Shown in pieces: positions 11,134-22,051 of a DNA stretch of 64,000 nt (positions are counted from its first letter, which is position 1; each line of letters begins with the position of its first letter). The DNA comes from Apoda limacodes. Its lineage: Eukaryota; Arthropoda; Insecta; Lepidoptera; Limacodidae. Below the pieces are notes generated by a model. It worked only from the letters and a program-made list of their open reading frames with translations, was not told where the DNA came from and ran no database searches. The translations under genes were made by a program, and so were the position numbers. Location: contig OX291552.1 in NCBI GenBank assembly GCA_946406115.1, forward strand, positions 2,604,001-2,668,000, read 5' to 3'.

Positions 11134-11252
11134 GGGTCGGCAACGCGCGAGTGATTACCCTGGTGTTACAAGCGTCCACAGGCCACGGTGACCGCTTACC
11201 ATCAGTCGGACCGTGCGCTTCTTTGCCACCTTAGTGGTATAAGAAAAATGAA
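11134..11252 (+). mobile_element. Jockey-type LINE 3' tail
   Basis: It begins 'gtcggcaacgcgcgagtgat', continues 'gttacaagcgtccacaggcc' and 'gtgaccgcttaccatcag', and ends 'agtggtataagaaaaatgaa'. These are the last untranslated bases of the same LINE family as 20825-21235, so this is an extreme 5' truncation. Confidence 0.85.
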
Positions 11253-11696
11253 AAAGACGCCTTATATAAATTATAATTAAATTGAGAACAAATATTAATT
11301 TAAGACATGATTAAATTTTTTTTTATAACGCCATTTTGTTGGTTGCCTTTGGATAGGTTTTTAAAATTAAATTTAAGATTGTTTTCTTAAACATAGTACG
11401 ATATGCAACCATATCCTGCACAAGCTTCTTTGGGATAAATCGTACTTGCAGACCAGTATCAGAGAGCGGCCCCCAATGTTTTAGCCAGCCGCTCGAGCGC
11501 TCGAATATGTAAGTTGAAAATGGAATGAACTTTTATAAAATCGAACATTGAAAACTAAAGAGTTAACTCATCAAGCTTTATTTAAATTTAGAAGTAGCAC
11601 ACAAGCATGCGCCATTTAATTAATTTAAAAAAAGTAAAAATAGAAATCGACATTTTGTCGCAGCGACTTGGCGGCAAAATTACCAAAACTTATTTT
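11253..11696. other. No recognised feature
   Basis: AT-rich with a GC-rich patch near 11460-11505 ('gccgctcgagcgctcga', partly palindromic). Confidence 0.45.
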
Positions 11697-11774
11697 AATA
11701 CTGTCAGTGCAGTTGTCAATATAATACTGTCAGTGCAGTTGTCAATATAATACTGTCAGTGCAGTTGTCAATAT
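11697..11774 (+). repeat. 26 bp tandem repeat, 3 exact units
   Basis: Three identical units at 11697-11722, 11723-11748 and 11749-11774, each containing 'actgtcagtgcagttgtcaa'. No mismatches are visible, so the expansion is recent. Confidence 0.95.
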
Positions 11775-12603
11775 TATCGGTTTTTCAAATAAACATGTAA
11801 CTTATTATGCTATTGTTTTACTTTACACGCTTGTTTGAGAAAAACACTATACAAGCCGTGGCCACAAGTGTCCGGGTATGCTCACGATCGCCCGGTTATG
11901 CTGCATTTGCGGGCCGCGGCAGTAATGTCCTAAGAAATTTCCTCTTTATGATTCCTTGATAGTAATTTGTTAAGTTTTTGAAGTTAAAAAAAATGAGTTC
12001 ACCACCACTTCAATTTTTAACAGTGATTTTAAAAAATAAATAAATACAGTTACAAACACACACACACACACACACATATCTACACGCATACAAACACAAA
12101 CACCCACCCACAAACATGCACTCAATATGTATACATACCTACATAAATAAATAAATCACACCACAAAATACTTATATTAGTAATTTGCTGTTAGCATGTA
12201 CTCATAAACATTAATGTCATCATTAATTTGAGTTTGACTAAAGCACTAAAGTGTAATATGAAACTGTTGATCTACTATTTTTGCATATAGTGTACTAAAC
12301 TTCTGATTTTGAGCGCCCGGACATACCAATGACTTAGCACGCTGTTATTATGCAGTTGTTGAGTGTACGGAAGCGATGAACACTGTTTAAAGCTTAGCGT
12401 TGTGTGGTGCACTGTCCTACTATTTTGTTAAGGGTTCTTTAATTGTGACCAATAAATTGAAAGCTTGAATTTATAAATATTTTAAGACCACTCTTGAATC
12501 GTCATTATTAAAAACATATTCAAAAGAAAATCCGACCATTTGTTTTTAAATATTTTTTGCATTGATCTAAAAATGTTTATTTCAAGTTCGGATATCATCA
12601 TAT
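11775..12603. other. Non-coding, with a CA microsatellite
   Basis: A (CA)n run lies at 12056-12076 inside a longer A/C-rich stretch to about 12130. No coding signal. Confidence 0.55.
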
Positions 12604-12732
12604 CTGCTCATAAGTCAAAGTCAAAGTCAAAATGGTTTATTCAAATAAGGATTTTACAATCACTTTTGAATCGTCAAAGTTATAAAATATTATTTTTTGA
12701 ATATCATATCATATCATATCATATATCATTTG
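12604..12732. repeat. Dispersed repeat fragment with ATATC run
   Basis: The segment 'gtcaaagtcaaagtcaaaat', 'ggtttattcaaataaggat' and 'cacttttgaatcgtcaaag' is one I recall as a common dispersed lepidopteran sequence. It is followed by a short (ATATC)n-like run at about 12702-12728. Confidence 0.55.
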
Positions 12733-12763
12733 ATTAAAATATCATACTGGTCCTCTGCCTTTC

Positions 12764-13185
12764 GCATCTAGCCACCACCAGCCACCTTTTTAAGGTCGTC
12801 GATGCACTGGGCTGGACGGCATTCCACGTTTCGCCTTTCCATACACGGTCTCCACTCTGAGACACGTCTGCTCCATCGGCCATCGGTCCTCTGACAGACG
12901 CCACTTTCGCTTGCTAATTCTGTAATTTTATGCCGTCTATGTCGGTATTTTTGGTTCTCTTCCGGATGTCCTCATTTCGGATTCGATCCCTTAGAGACGC
13001 TCCAAGCATATCTCGCTCTATTGCGCGCTGTGCGACCTTCAACTTGTGAACCAGCCCTGCTGTAAGTGTCCACGTTTCGGTGGCGTAAGTCATGACTGGT
13101 AGCACGCACTGGACAAAGACTTTCGTCTCCAGACTTTGCGGTGTAGGCGACTTCGAATAAAGTTTTCAATAAACAAGTCTGTAAC
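12764..13185 (-). pseudogene. RTE-clade LINE fragment (RT C-terminus)
   Basis: On the minus strand the frame reads SPTPQSLETKVFVQC, VLPVMTYATETWTLTAGL, VHKLKVAQRAIERDMLG and SLRDRIRNEDIRKRTKNTDI, then RISKRKW in a shifted frame near 12915-12890. This is parallel to KIPQCLKTKVYEQC and MTYGTETWPLTMDLISKLKF at about 52660-52760 of the larger element. Only the region after the catalytic core is present. A shift and stops break the frame. The two copies differ clearly, so they are separate old insertions of one family. Confidence 0.88.
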
Positions 13186-13859
13186 TTTTTTCTCAAAATA
13201 CATATACCATTTTCGCTACATGGTCTTTAAATGATAATTTAAAATGGTAATGCCACTCACCCGTCTCACACTTAGCCATTTTTTGTTATTTGTGTTAATA
13301 CTTTAGAGCTCACACTATAATCACTGAAAGATTGCAGTTTGTGTATAATATGGTTTTGTGACAGAGCAAAAACGTTTATCCTAAATGGGAAAGCCCCGTA
13401 AATTTTTGTTTATGGAACTATTGATTATTTTTTACGTAATCTGCCATTATGTCACAAAAAAATGTGATATCTACGTATAACACTGGATTGAGTAGGTCTG
13501 TAAAGGAGTTCTTTTGCATTAAACTTTAAAGTTTGTAAATAAAATAAAACACAGTTAATTTTTACACAGTAAATATTTAACTATAAGCAGACTCAATTTA
13601 AGGTAACTACTATATTTTACTATATTATATTTTGGCCAATCTGTACATTATTTGTACGTTTGCATTAAAATGAGTCCCACCTGATAACAGTTAAATATTT
13701 GGTATGTTATTTAGTTATTGATATATTTGGTTGTATTTTTAGTGCATAAGGTTTTTGCAGTCGGGTTTTCTTTTTTTTAATTATTGATTTTTATTTACAG
13801 GTTTTTAGTTTCAGTTTTAGTTATTTGATTTTTTTTTTCACATGTGCTTGACTATTATT
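13186..13859. other. AT-rich DNA with second copy of the 19-mer
   Basis: Contains 'aaatatttaactataagca' at 13571-13589. No coding signal or known repeat recognised. Confidence 0.5.
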
Positions 13860-14040
13860 TGTACCCTATAACACTCGGGAGGAATATCTTTTACTTGAGA
13901 CCTCATTTATTAAAATGGTGCAGCCGTTTAAGCTTCAGAAGTCATATTGGACATACACACATACTCACATACATACATACGTGCGGGCGAAATATATTAT
14001 CCTCCTTATGTGCCAGTCAAGTAAAACTAAAAAACTTCTT
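13860..14040 (+). repeat. Dispersed repeat remnant
   Basis: A 'catacatacatacgtgcgggc' style block (13968-13988), then 'tcctccttatgtgcc' and 'gtaaaactaaaaaac', resembles the end of a common lepidopteran repeat that finishes in 'gcgggcgaaa...cctcctt'. Open frames here (13844-14221, 13915-14112) are accidental. Confidence 0.45.
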
Positions 14041-14165
14041 TCGCTTAGTTTGGAATCTTTGTACGAAAGCGTTAAGTCCAATTTTATTTTTAAAATTGTG
14101 CACGTTTGGTGAAATAAATTGTTTAAATAATGTCGGTATAAATATTGAAATTAACAAAAAATTGG

Positions 14166-14490
14166 TCAGGTGCGAGTCTGGCTTGCCTACCCAGGGTTCG
14201 GTAAAAATGTATCATACGTAGATAATTCTTTTATCACGAGATCAAGTCTCAGGTTTATGATTAGTTTTTAAATTTTTCCTATATTTGTGATGTAATCTTG
14301 CTTCTCGCCAAATTTCATAATTCTAGGTCAACGGAAAGTACCCCATAGGTTTTGATTTATTTGTGCCACAATATGCGACAAAAATGACCGTATTTTGGGC
14401 ATATTTTTTATGACATTGACTTAAAAGGTTTTTTTACAAACGGTCTTGAAAGACAGATGACCAAAAAAGTGATCCTATAAGGGTTTTAAA
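14166..14490 (+). repeat. Family A dispersed repeat, internally deleted
   Basis: It starts 'caggtgcgagtctggcttgc', then 'acccagggttcggtaaaa', and includes 'ttctaggtcaacggaaagta' and 'agtgatcctataagggtttt'. The order matches the fuller copy at 15391-16101, but this copy is about half its length. Confidence 0.85.
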
Positions 14491-14934
14491 AACAGTGTGA
14501 CAAATATAAAAGAAATCCATTTAGCGATTTCCAAGTCTGTTTAAGACCAATATATTATAGAATATAACAAATATTAAAAGCAGTTATTTATGCTTAGGTG
14601 TAGTGTTAAAGGCATTTTTTTTAACTTATACTTAAAACTATTACAAAAAACTTGCTAAAAACAAATATGCGTATCAAACAGGTCTTCTTAAATTGGTTTA
14701 TTCTACAAAGTGACACAAAGCTCTTAAAATCTTAACCTTGTGTAAATATCCTTAACGAAATTCTGTTAAAAATTCAAACGAAATTAAATAACTAAATGCA
14801 AACACAACATAATTTTTGCTGTTTTAGTTTAATAAATAACTTTATTATTTAAATAAATTATACGAAGATTAGAACCCCACAAAACGACTTGCCAAAAAGT
14901 CACGTAGTTCGAGTGTATGCTCCGCGGATTCCGT
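14491..14934. other. No recognised feature
   Basis: AT-rich, no repeat or gene recognised. Confidence 0.5.
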
Positions 14935-15190
14935 ACCGACATTTTAACTTAAAATATAAGGATCTTGCATAAGAAAGCGGCGAGGGGCGGCGTATCTCCG
15001 TTTTAGTATTTTAGTAAGTTCAGGGGGTTCCCCCCAAGGGGGTTAGGGGGTGGGGGGCAAGATGTTGATGTTTCTTAGTTTTATATTACCGTTGTACTTC
15101 ATTATTTGCGTTGGTGTGTCTGTGTGCGTGCCGCGGGGGCGCGGGGGGCGCGAGGGGCGCGACTTCCTGTTTAGTTTGCGTTCTCTATGC
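14935..15190. other. G-rich island, possible G-quadruplex
   Basis: Composition changes sharply. At 15022-15058 there is a C-run followed by 'aagggggttagggggtgggg', and at 15129-15162 a further GC-rich tract with CpG. G-runs of five or more separated by short loops fit a G-quadruplex pattern. A 68-codon open frame crossing it (15050-15256, ATG-like start absent) is not supported as a gene. It might be regulatory, but no core promoter motif was recognised. Confidence 0.45.
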
Positions 15191-15390
15191 AGATTTATTG
15201 TTATGAGTTTTTTTTTTGTATTGAGACGATTTGCGAGGCTTCGTGATAAGATATAATTTCGTAGTATTTGTTAATTATGAACATTAATATAAAATACCTC
15301 TTTTTTCTTCACTATGTCGTCATGTCAAAAAGTTGCAAAAGTAGGTACCTAATCGTTTCTGTTCTTAGGGTTTCGTACCATAAAAAAAAA

Positions 15391-16101
15391 ACCGGTCAAG
15401 TGTGAGTCGGACTAGTGCACCCAGGGTTCCGTAAAAGGCAAACTGTATTGAGGGACAAACTTAACTTTGCCGTTGGACAACTGTTGTCTTAATACATCGT
15501 CATAGGTTGCGGTTAGTTTACCAACTGCAAATAAGTTTATAATCGCAAAAACAAAAATTTTTGATGTAACAACCAATTCGCGGTTTTCAGATTTTTTCCA
15601 TTGTGTGTGCTACATGGCATTGCTTCTTGCTAAATTTCATGATTTGAGGTTAACAGGAAGTACCCCATATGGTTTTGATTTATTTGTGTCACAATATGAC
15701 CGAATTTTGGGCATATATTTTTTCACGTTGACTTAGAAGCTTGATATTTTTACAACTTAAGTGCTCATAGACTTAACTATTTGATATTAATTTCAACTTG
15801 ATAACTTCACGCGTTCTTGAGTAAATGGGTCTTGACAGACCAACAGACAACCTTTTTTTTATAATGTGTTATAATTACAAATTTCGGATTTTGATGTGAA
15901 ATTACCTGATTCTAGGACAACGAGAAGTACCTCATAGGTTTTCAGCTTCAAGATTCTGTAGAACTTAATATTTGATACCTTCACGCGTCCCTGAGAAAGA
16001 GGGTCTTGACAGACAGAGAGACAGACACAGAATGACATACAGACAACAAAGTAATCCGATATAGTTTCCTTGTTTCTTATTGAGGTACGGAACCCTAAAA
16101 A
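15391..16101 (+). repeat. Family A dispersed repeat, near complete
   Basis: The 5' end is 'accggtcaagtgtgagtcgg' and the 3' end 'gaggtacggaaccctaaaaa'. Internal blocks include 'aacaggaagtaccccatat', 'ggtcttgacagac' twice and 'aaagtaatccgatatag'. No open frame longer than chance exists, so it is non-autonomous. It is the reference copy for the other family A pieces in this window. Confidence 0.88.
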
Positions 16102-16336
16102 TCTACGAAAGCCTGTTGTTCTACCTTGGTTGTCTATCTATATTTTATCACATCTAGATAAAAGTGGTTTAAACTATGTAAAATTGTAAAACATTCAAAC
16201 CATACAGACCAAATATGCATTTTTGTTTGTTTCTTTATTTTTATCAGAAAAAACTCTGTTCATTTACCCCATAAGTACTAATAAAACAAATCTAAATAAA
16301 TATTCATATTAAATAGTTAATGTTGTTGTTTGTTTC

Positions 16337-16467
16337 GAAATATCTGTATTATGATTATTTCATAATATTTGTATATTGATTATTTCGTTATGTTTGTATT
16401 TCGATTATTCCGTAATGCCTGTATTTTGATTACTTTGTAATGTCTGTATTTTGATTATTTCTTAAGG
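16337..16467 (+). repeat. 25 bp tandem repeat, about 5 units
   Basis: Full units start at 16353, 16378, 16403 and 16428, with partial units at both edges. Consensus is close to 'gattatttcgtaatg' followed by 'tctgtatttt'. The same unit reappears at 16833-16898, 365 bp away. Confidence 0.85.
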
Positions 16468-16832
16468 TTATACCCAAACGAGTTAAGTTTGCAAGAATTT
16501 GATTAATATTGTTACAGCCCTGAATTTACATAATTAGGTTCATTTGCTAAAATTATATATTTGGCTATCAAAACATGTAGAAAAAAAAATTCTGACACTC
16601 TACATATTTCTGGGCTTTTATTAAAATTGTTTGAAACCAAGAGAGATATTTCTCTTGATTCTTATTTCATATTAATATAAAACAAGTTAATTTGCTAATT
16701 TCATAGTTATAATTAAACATTTGAATTTAATACTGACAGTAAACGCGCCTATCGTACGTGGAACTGTGTCTCTTTGTATGCTTCAATATTGTATTATGTC
16801 TTTGTATACTGGTCGATGGTATGCCATAGCCT
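16468..16832. other. Spacer between two clusters of the 25 bp repeat
   Basis: AT-rich sequence with no unit of the repeat and no open frame. The palindromic 'agagatatttctct' lies near 16642. Confidence 0.45.
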
Positions 16833-16898
16833 TAATGTCTGTATTTTGATTATTTCTAAATATCTGTATTTTGATTATTTCCTTACGTTTGTATGTTG
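16833..16898 (+). repeat. 25 bp repeat, second cluster
   Basis: About 2.6 units of the same 25 bp sequence found at 16337-16467, in the same orientation and phase ('taatgtctgtattttgatta'). Confidence 0.8.
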
Positions 16899-17660
16899 AG
16901 GCATTATTTTTACCACAATTTTGCACACCATCTTAAATAGTAGACTATGTTTGGACTAAAAATAATGTAGTGTATTAATGTAATCCATATTTTATGCAAA
17001 TAAAGACCTATTATATTGTATTCTATCAAAAATAACCACTTTTATTGCTAAACGTTTTACAATTTGACTAAAATGTTTCGACAGTCGAGAAGTCTTAGCA
17101 ATTTCTTATGTCAGAATAACAGTTTCGTTATATGGGTGTACTCTTTATTTGTAAGCGAAGCAATAAAATATTAAAGTGGGTAGAAGGTGGTGCTGAACCC
17201 TGTATTTCTCGGTTTTTAGTGGCTCGGCTACTAAAATTGCGTTAGATTTAGTAGAAAGGTTTATGAGGAACGTAACTTTTACGAGACAGTTTCGGTAGAA
17301 CGCGATCTGGTCGATACCGAATCGGGATTGATATTAACCGCCTTTGAATAAGACTAGGTTTTCCCACAATTTTGGTCAAAAGGTTTCTAGAACTAGTGAT
17401 GGTCAAAAAGCGATCTCATTTTATGTCTTCACGGTGATGTAACTTGATTATTTTAGCAGGAATTTTAACCGATCAAATTGGTGACAGACTCTATTGAGCT
17501 CTGGGAAATTCTAACATTAATCATAATTTCCTAGTAATAGTAACTTTAACAACATTAACAAGAATGTAAGGTCAGAAACATAGTTCAGTAAGTTTTAATT
17601 TTTTTTATGTATTTATTAACATCCTTAACTTAAAGAACTGCCTAAGTATGTTTACTAACA
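16899..17660. other. No recognised feature
   Basis: AT-rich to about 17150, then more balanced. No coding or repeat signal identified. Confidence 0.45.
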
Positions 17661-18130
17661 CGCATTTAGTTAGGGTTCCGTAGAAAAAGAGTTATTGTGG
17701 ATTTCTGAAAATCTTATAACCGATTTTGTTAAAACTAAGCAATGGACTATCCATTAATCAATGTTTTTGTGAGTTTTAGATCAGGCGGTATAAAAGTTAG
17801 AGTGGGAACACACATTTTTCAACTTTGACAGCCAATAACTCGCAAAGTATATTTCTAAAATGAATTTTTAATCAATGATTTTGCGAAGCATGGGGAAGGA
17901 AGGATTGGGTGCGCAAGAAAAAATTATCTTTTAGTTCAATGTATGTAGAGCTACCCCTAAAAAACACCTATTTTTATTATTCATAACAACTCTGTAAGGC
18001 GGTTTACAAAAGACACTTTTATATTAAATTTCATTCGAATCGATGTGAAGACAGCGGAATTATAAAGTTGTGCAATACGGACAGACGGACATTATGAGGG
18101 TTCCATTGTCACCATTAGGCTACGGAACTG
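17661..18130 (+). repeat. Family A-related repeat, second subfamily
   Basis: It starts 'cgcatttagttagggttccg' and ends 'accattaggctacggaac', with 'acagccaataactcgcaaag' and 'gacagacggacattatgagg' inside. The start is shared with the copy at 48478, and the middle with 49330-49497. Confidence 0.8.
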
Positions 18131-18404
18131 GTTCTTGAAATTCTTTGATTAAACAAAAATCAGATTTTAATTTCTTATTATAAACTTAATATATATAAAT
18201 TATTAGGAAGATCAAATTCTAACATTGTTTAAATCGCGGCACGTAAGTTGAACCTGCGCAGTAACACATTTTTGGTTCGTTAGTACATTTGTCCGTACAT
18301 TTTAGAAAATAGGACATATTTAAATTGCATTTACATATTTTTTTATGTAAAAAATATATGATTTATTAATTAGTGCAATAGAAAACAAAACGATTTATCA
18401 TTAG
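18131..18404. other. No recognised feature
   Basis: AT-rich flank. Confidence 0.4.
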
Positions 18405-18655
18405 AATTTTTGTTTGTTTGTCTCTCTGTATGTTTGTACGCGCATGGTATAAAAACTGCTGCACGAAATTGGATGCTATTTTTACAGTTGTATTATTTGA
18501 GGTCTAACTTACAGTCTGGCGAATGTTTCATCCTCATACGCCACCTAGAACCCGATATACCTAAAAAAAAAATTCCTTATATTGAACAAGGAGTTGCCAC
18601 TTGAATTCCACGCTGATAACCGAATTTAGCACGGGTGGACCTAGCGGTAAAAGCT
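18405..18655 (+). repeat. Family B dispersed repeat
   Basis: 'tttgtttgtttgtctctctg', then 'ggtataaaaactgctgcacg', then the end block 'gaattccacgctgataacc' ... 'cggtaaaagctagt'. This is the order of the lepidopteran element that ends 'ccgcgggcaaaagctagt'. The 64-codon open frame inside is accidental. Confidence 0.7.
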
Positions 18656-19960
18656 AGTTACAAATAAAATAGGTATCAAAAATATGTTGCACTTATAGTT
18701 TCAAGTATACGCTTTGTAGGCTTTGACCAAATGCCAGAGAATCTGGAGTATTTTTCCAATTCATCATTTCAAGTTGAAGACTGTATGAAAATTTATATCC
18801 ACGTTGGACGACACGAAAACAAACATTAATAATTCACACACACATTAACGACGATGTTAAACTTGTTCCATTCTTTTTGTGTCCACCCTCGACAAAAAAC
18901 TCTAAAATATACAACCTAGAGAGTTTCATTTCTACACCCTTTATTATTGATCTTTATTTTATTTTTACGTGCAAGTACTGAAAGCGAGAGTTGTTAAAAA
19001 AAGGAAAAAGAACCCTACTTTTTCTATCACGTTGTCGACTAAATAAAAGAAAAAATAGCGAATGAATGTTGAGAGCGAGAGTTCTATTTTCAAATTTACC
19101 GCCAGCAATGTTTTATTTTTTCACAGGATTTTCGGACATGTGTTGGCAACATTCTGTGAAAAATCGGCGCTTCGAATTTTTTATTTTATGGATTTTATGT
19201 TGGCACAAAACAACTGTAAAATGTTTATTTGTATAAGTAAATTTTTGTTTTAAATAAAATAAAATCAGAATGTTACCTTCAAGCATACATAAGAACGAGT
19301 ATAAAGAAATACTGGGCTGATTTTAGAATATCTCTAAATACTAATAACTAATAATAACTTTAAATAATAATTATAACTAATTACTTTTTAGAAGCTACAT
19401 TGCTCCAGATAGACATAAACTCTATTTTTTTTGACATGTCTAAGGTGTAGAGAGGTAATGATACGAAGTAGCAGCGGACTGCTAGTGTTAAATAAAGATA
19501 TTAAGTAACTTATAATAATTTAGACACGTTTTGGTTACTATTTCCTTGTTATAAAACGTAACAGTTCTTTGTTTGTCCGGTAGTTTGATTGTAACCCAAG
19601 AACAACTTATCCCAAATACCTTTATATGTTACAAAGATTGTAGTAAGACAGGCAAAGCCACGGGCATGGGCTGGTTATACAATATAATGAAACAAAAATC
19701 AGTTTCAAGTTTCAACCAATCATTTAAATTTAAACACTAATGTGAATTCTAGACAGTAAAATTAACGCTTAATTCAATTAATTTATCTTTTATTCATATT
19801 AGCGCACACAAAGCTAAAACTAAAGTATTAATGTGAATGAAGCGATTGACAGCGCACGCGGTTTGGCTTAACTGTGCGTAGGCATGGTGTTCGAGTGTAC
19901 ATCGGAAATCAGGCGAGACCGCAAACTTACTGCACAGTGTAGTAGCAGACAGTAGCATCA
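18656..19960. other. No recognised feature
   Basis: About 1.3 kb of AT-rich sequence. Short open frames (such as 19062-19253) are K/F/N-rich and unsupported. A GC-richer stretch at 19850-19960 has no motif I recognise. Confidence 0.45.
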
Positions 19961-20240
19961 GCCTTTTACCTATCCTATATAAATTATTATATTTATTAAT
20001 ATGTGGGCTCCGCTGAAATCAGCGCTTTAGCTATAGTTGCAGCATATGCTGAGCGGCGTCCATTTTTCACATTGCACTATGGCCCCACGATGCAGAGACT
20101 AAAATTTACTGGGTTAAATGTATATTTTTGTCTGTTTGTGTTATTTCCCTGTTTCTGTATGGATTGTTGTGCTAAATGTTATTTTTGTTTGTTGTGTAAT
20201 GTGAAATTAAATAAATGTCCAAGTCTATTTTCTAAATGAA
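19961..20240 (+). repeat. Possible retroelement 3' end
   Basis: A stretch beginning 'gggctccgctgaaatcagcg' and ending 'gtgaaattaaataaatgtcc' looks like a 3' untranslated region closing with an AATAAA-like signal. I have a weak memory of similar dispersed sequence in moths. A 78-codon open frame (20003-20239) is Cys/Phe-rich by composition and begins at GTG, so it is not called. Confidence 0.3.
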
Positions 20241-20824
20241 GGAACAAAGAAAACAGAGGGGAAATTAATCAAAGTCTATGATCATAGTCGTCGGAAAAGT
20301 TTTGAAACAGGAAAGTAAATACAAGAAAGACGAAAGAAAGTCATAATTTAATAAACTAAAATGCAACTTTATGGACGGAATACGCGCGAGAATTTAAATA
20401 TTAAGTATAATCAGAAAACTATGAGGATGAGGCGTTGTATATTGTTTGGGTCAGAAGTTCAGTTGTTCATTGGGGTGGGTGTGTTGATTCCTACACTGAG
20501 GTATGGTATGAGTGCTGGGTATGATGGCTAAAGAAGCATGAAAGTGATATTACTGTTGTGAAAATCAAAGTATTGACATGTTTATGTGTGTGACATTCAG
20601 TGACAGGATAAAAGAAAATGCAGTGGCACAGTAGTAAGTATATGTTGAGAGGATAGTCTATCTCTCTAACAGTTTATAATTGTTTATGTAATTTTTATAA
20701 ATTTTTTAAAATGAATATTTATACCTTTGCAGCGCATCTCTTTAAAGTCGGTTCTTGTTTTTTTTAAAAAAAGTTTTTATTCTTTACTTTTAAGTGACCT
20801 ATTGACTTGTTTTCGTACACTAAA
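20241..20824. other. No recognised feature
   Basis: Non-coding. A G-rich 'ttggggtgggtgtgttg' patch lies near 20470. Confidence 0.45.
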
Positions 20825-21235
20825 AAAATCGTTGACGATCCCAAATTCACTTGCCGTATCGAACCCTCCTACCGCTTGTATAATGGGATGTGTTTTGCGG
20901 AATTGTTTGAAATGATGCCCACGGCAATTTTTTACCATCGCCGCGCTTACCATCGAAAGGGAGTTCATTCTCACACCTTGGAACCTACATGGTCACGTAC
21001 AGTGCGGTTTTTGAAAAACTTCCTCCCGCGAATGCTTAGGATGCGGAATGAGCTCCCTGCCAAGGTTTTCTCTGAGGACTTCAGTATTGGGTTCTTCAAG
21101 AAAGAAGTTGATAGCTTTTTGTAGCGTCGGCAACGCGCATGTGATGCTCTAGGTGTTGCAAGCGCCCATAGGCTGTGGTAACCGCTTACCATCAGGTGGA
21201 CAAGCTTGTTTTTAACCTTAGTGTTATAAAAAATA
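20825..21235 (+). pseudogene. Jockey-type LINE 3' end (RT C-terminus plus tail)
   Basis: A 5'-truncated copy of the same subfamily as 2461-3409. The open frame (about 20828-21124, stop tag) reads VDDPKFTCRIEPS, YRLYNGMCFAELFEMMPTAI, FYHRRAYHRKGVHSHTLEPT, RTVRFLKNFLPRMLRMRNEL and FFKKEVDSFL. Relative to the first copy, 12 codons are missing between IEP and YRLYNG (near 20866), a 36 nt in-frame deletion. The 3' tail follows ('cgtcggcaacgcgcatgtga' ... 'accgcttaccatcaggtgg') and ends in 'gttataaaaaatat'. Only the last ~95 residues of the family are present, so it has no polymerase core and cannot be functional. An ATG-initiated frame does not exist. Confidence 0.9.
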
Positions 21236-21251
21236 TACTCAAATCGCTTTA

Positions 21252-21486
21252 CGTGTGCATATAAAATTTATTATTTTTCCGGGATCCCATCAATATATCC
21301 TGACCTGATGACCATGGGACCATGGGTCTCCATTTGTTGTGTACAAAAAAACTTTTCCAGAATGTAACAAATACTTTTCTGTAAACTGCATCGAAATCGG
21401 TCATCATCGTCAAACGTGAGATAATCGCGGACAAACAAACATACGGGCCAAACTGAGAATCTTATTTTTTTTGAAGTCGGTTAAAA
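21252..21486 (+). repeat. Dispersed repeat ending in GAAGTCGGTTAAAA
   Basis: Blocks 'gtgtgcatataaaatttatt', 'ccgggatcccatcaatatat', 'cctgacctgatgaccatggg' and the end 'tttttttgaagtcggttaaa' match a repeat I recall from lepidopteran introns. It begins about 16 bp after the LINE tail. Non-coding. Confidence 0.7.
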
Positions 21487-21932
21487 TGTGTGCATATATA
21501 TGTGGTCACAGAGAAGATGCGGCGTCAACTCTAATACTCTAGTTCTATAACTATAGTTGTAATTCTAATGATATAGTTCTAAGCTGTCTCCGACGCTATC
21601 CCTACCCTAGTGCGCATCACACGACATACCTTGCTATGCGTACATCAACATCACACCCGATTATTACAAAGGCCTTTGTTTTGGAAGAAATACTTGGAAA
21701 ATTTGTGCCTAAAATTAAAACCACGCTACCCAATATCTTCGAGTGTGGATGGAAAAGCTTGGTTTAGTTCAACACACACAAAAGTCTGTGTTTAGGTTTA
21801 GGGCCAAGAAAAGTCTGTTTAGCTGATATCTCAAAAGTCAAAGAAGTTTTTTAACGGTTAACAATTGAGATGCAATAATAAGTATTTAGAAACTAACCGC
21901 TTGTAACTCTTGAAGCTTGTACGTCTCTGCTT
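21487..21932. other. No recognised feature
   Basis: Balanced composition without repeats; a 61-codon frame at 21610-21795 is unsupported. Confidence 0.45.
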
Positions 21933-22051
21933 AAGGCTGCGCCCTACTGAAGGCTGCGCTCTACTTGAGGCTGCGCTCTACTTGAGGCTGCGCTCTACTT
22001 AAGGCTGCGCTCTACTTGAGGCTGCGCTCTACTTAAGGCTGCGCTCTACTT
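21933..22051 (+). repeat. 17 bp GC-rich tandem repeat, 7 units
   Basis: Seven units of 'aaggctgcgctctactt', all exactly 17 bp. The first is 'aaggctgcgccctactg'; units 3, 4 and 6 begin with g instead of a. Near-perfect identity points to recent expansion. Confidence 0.95.
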
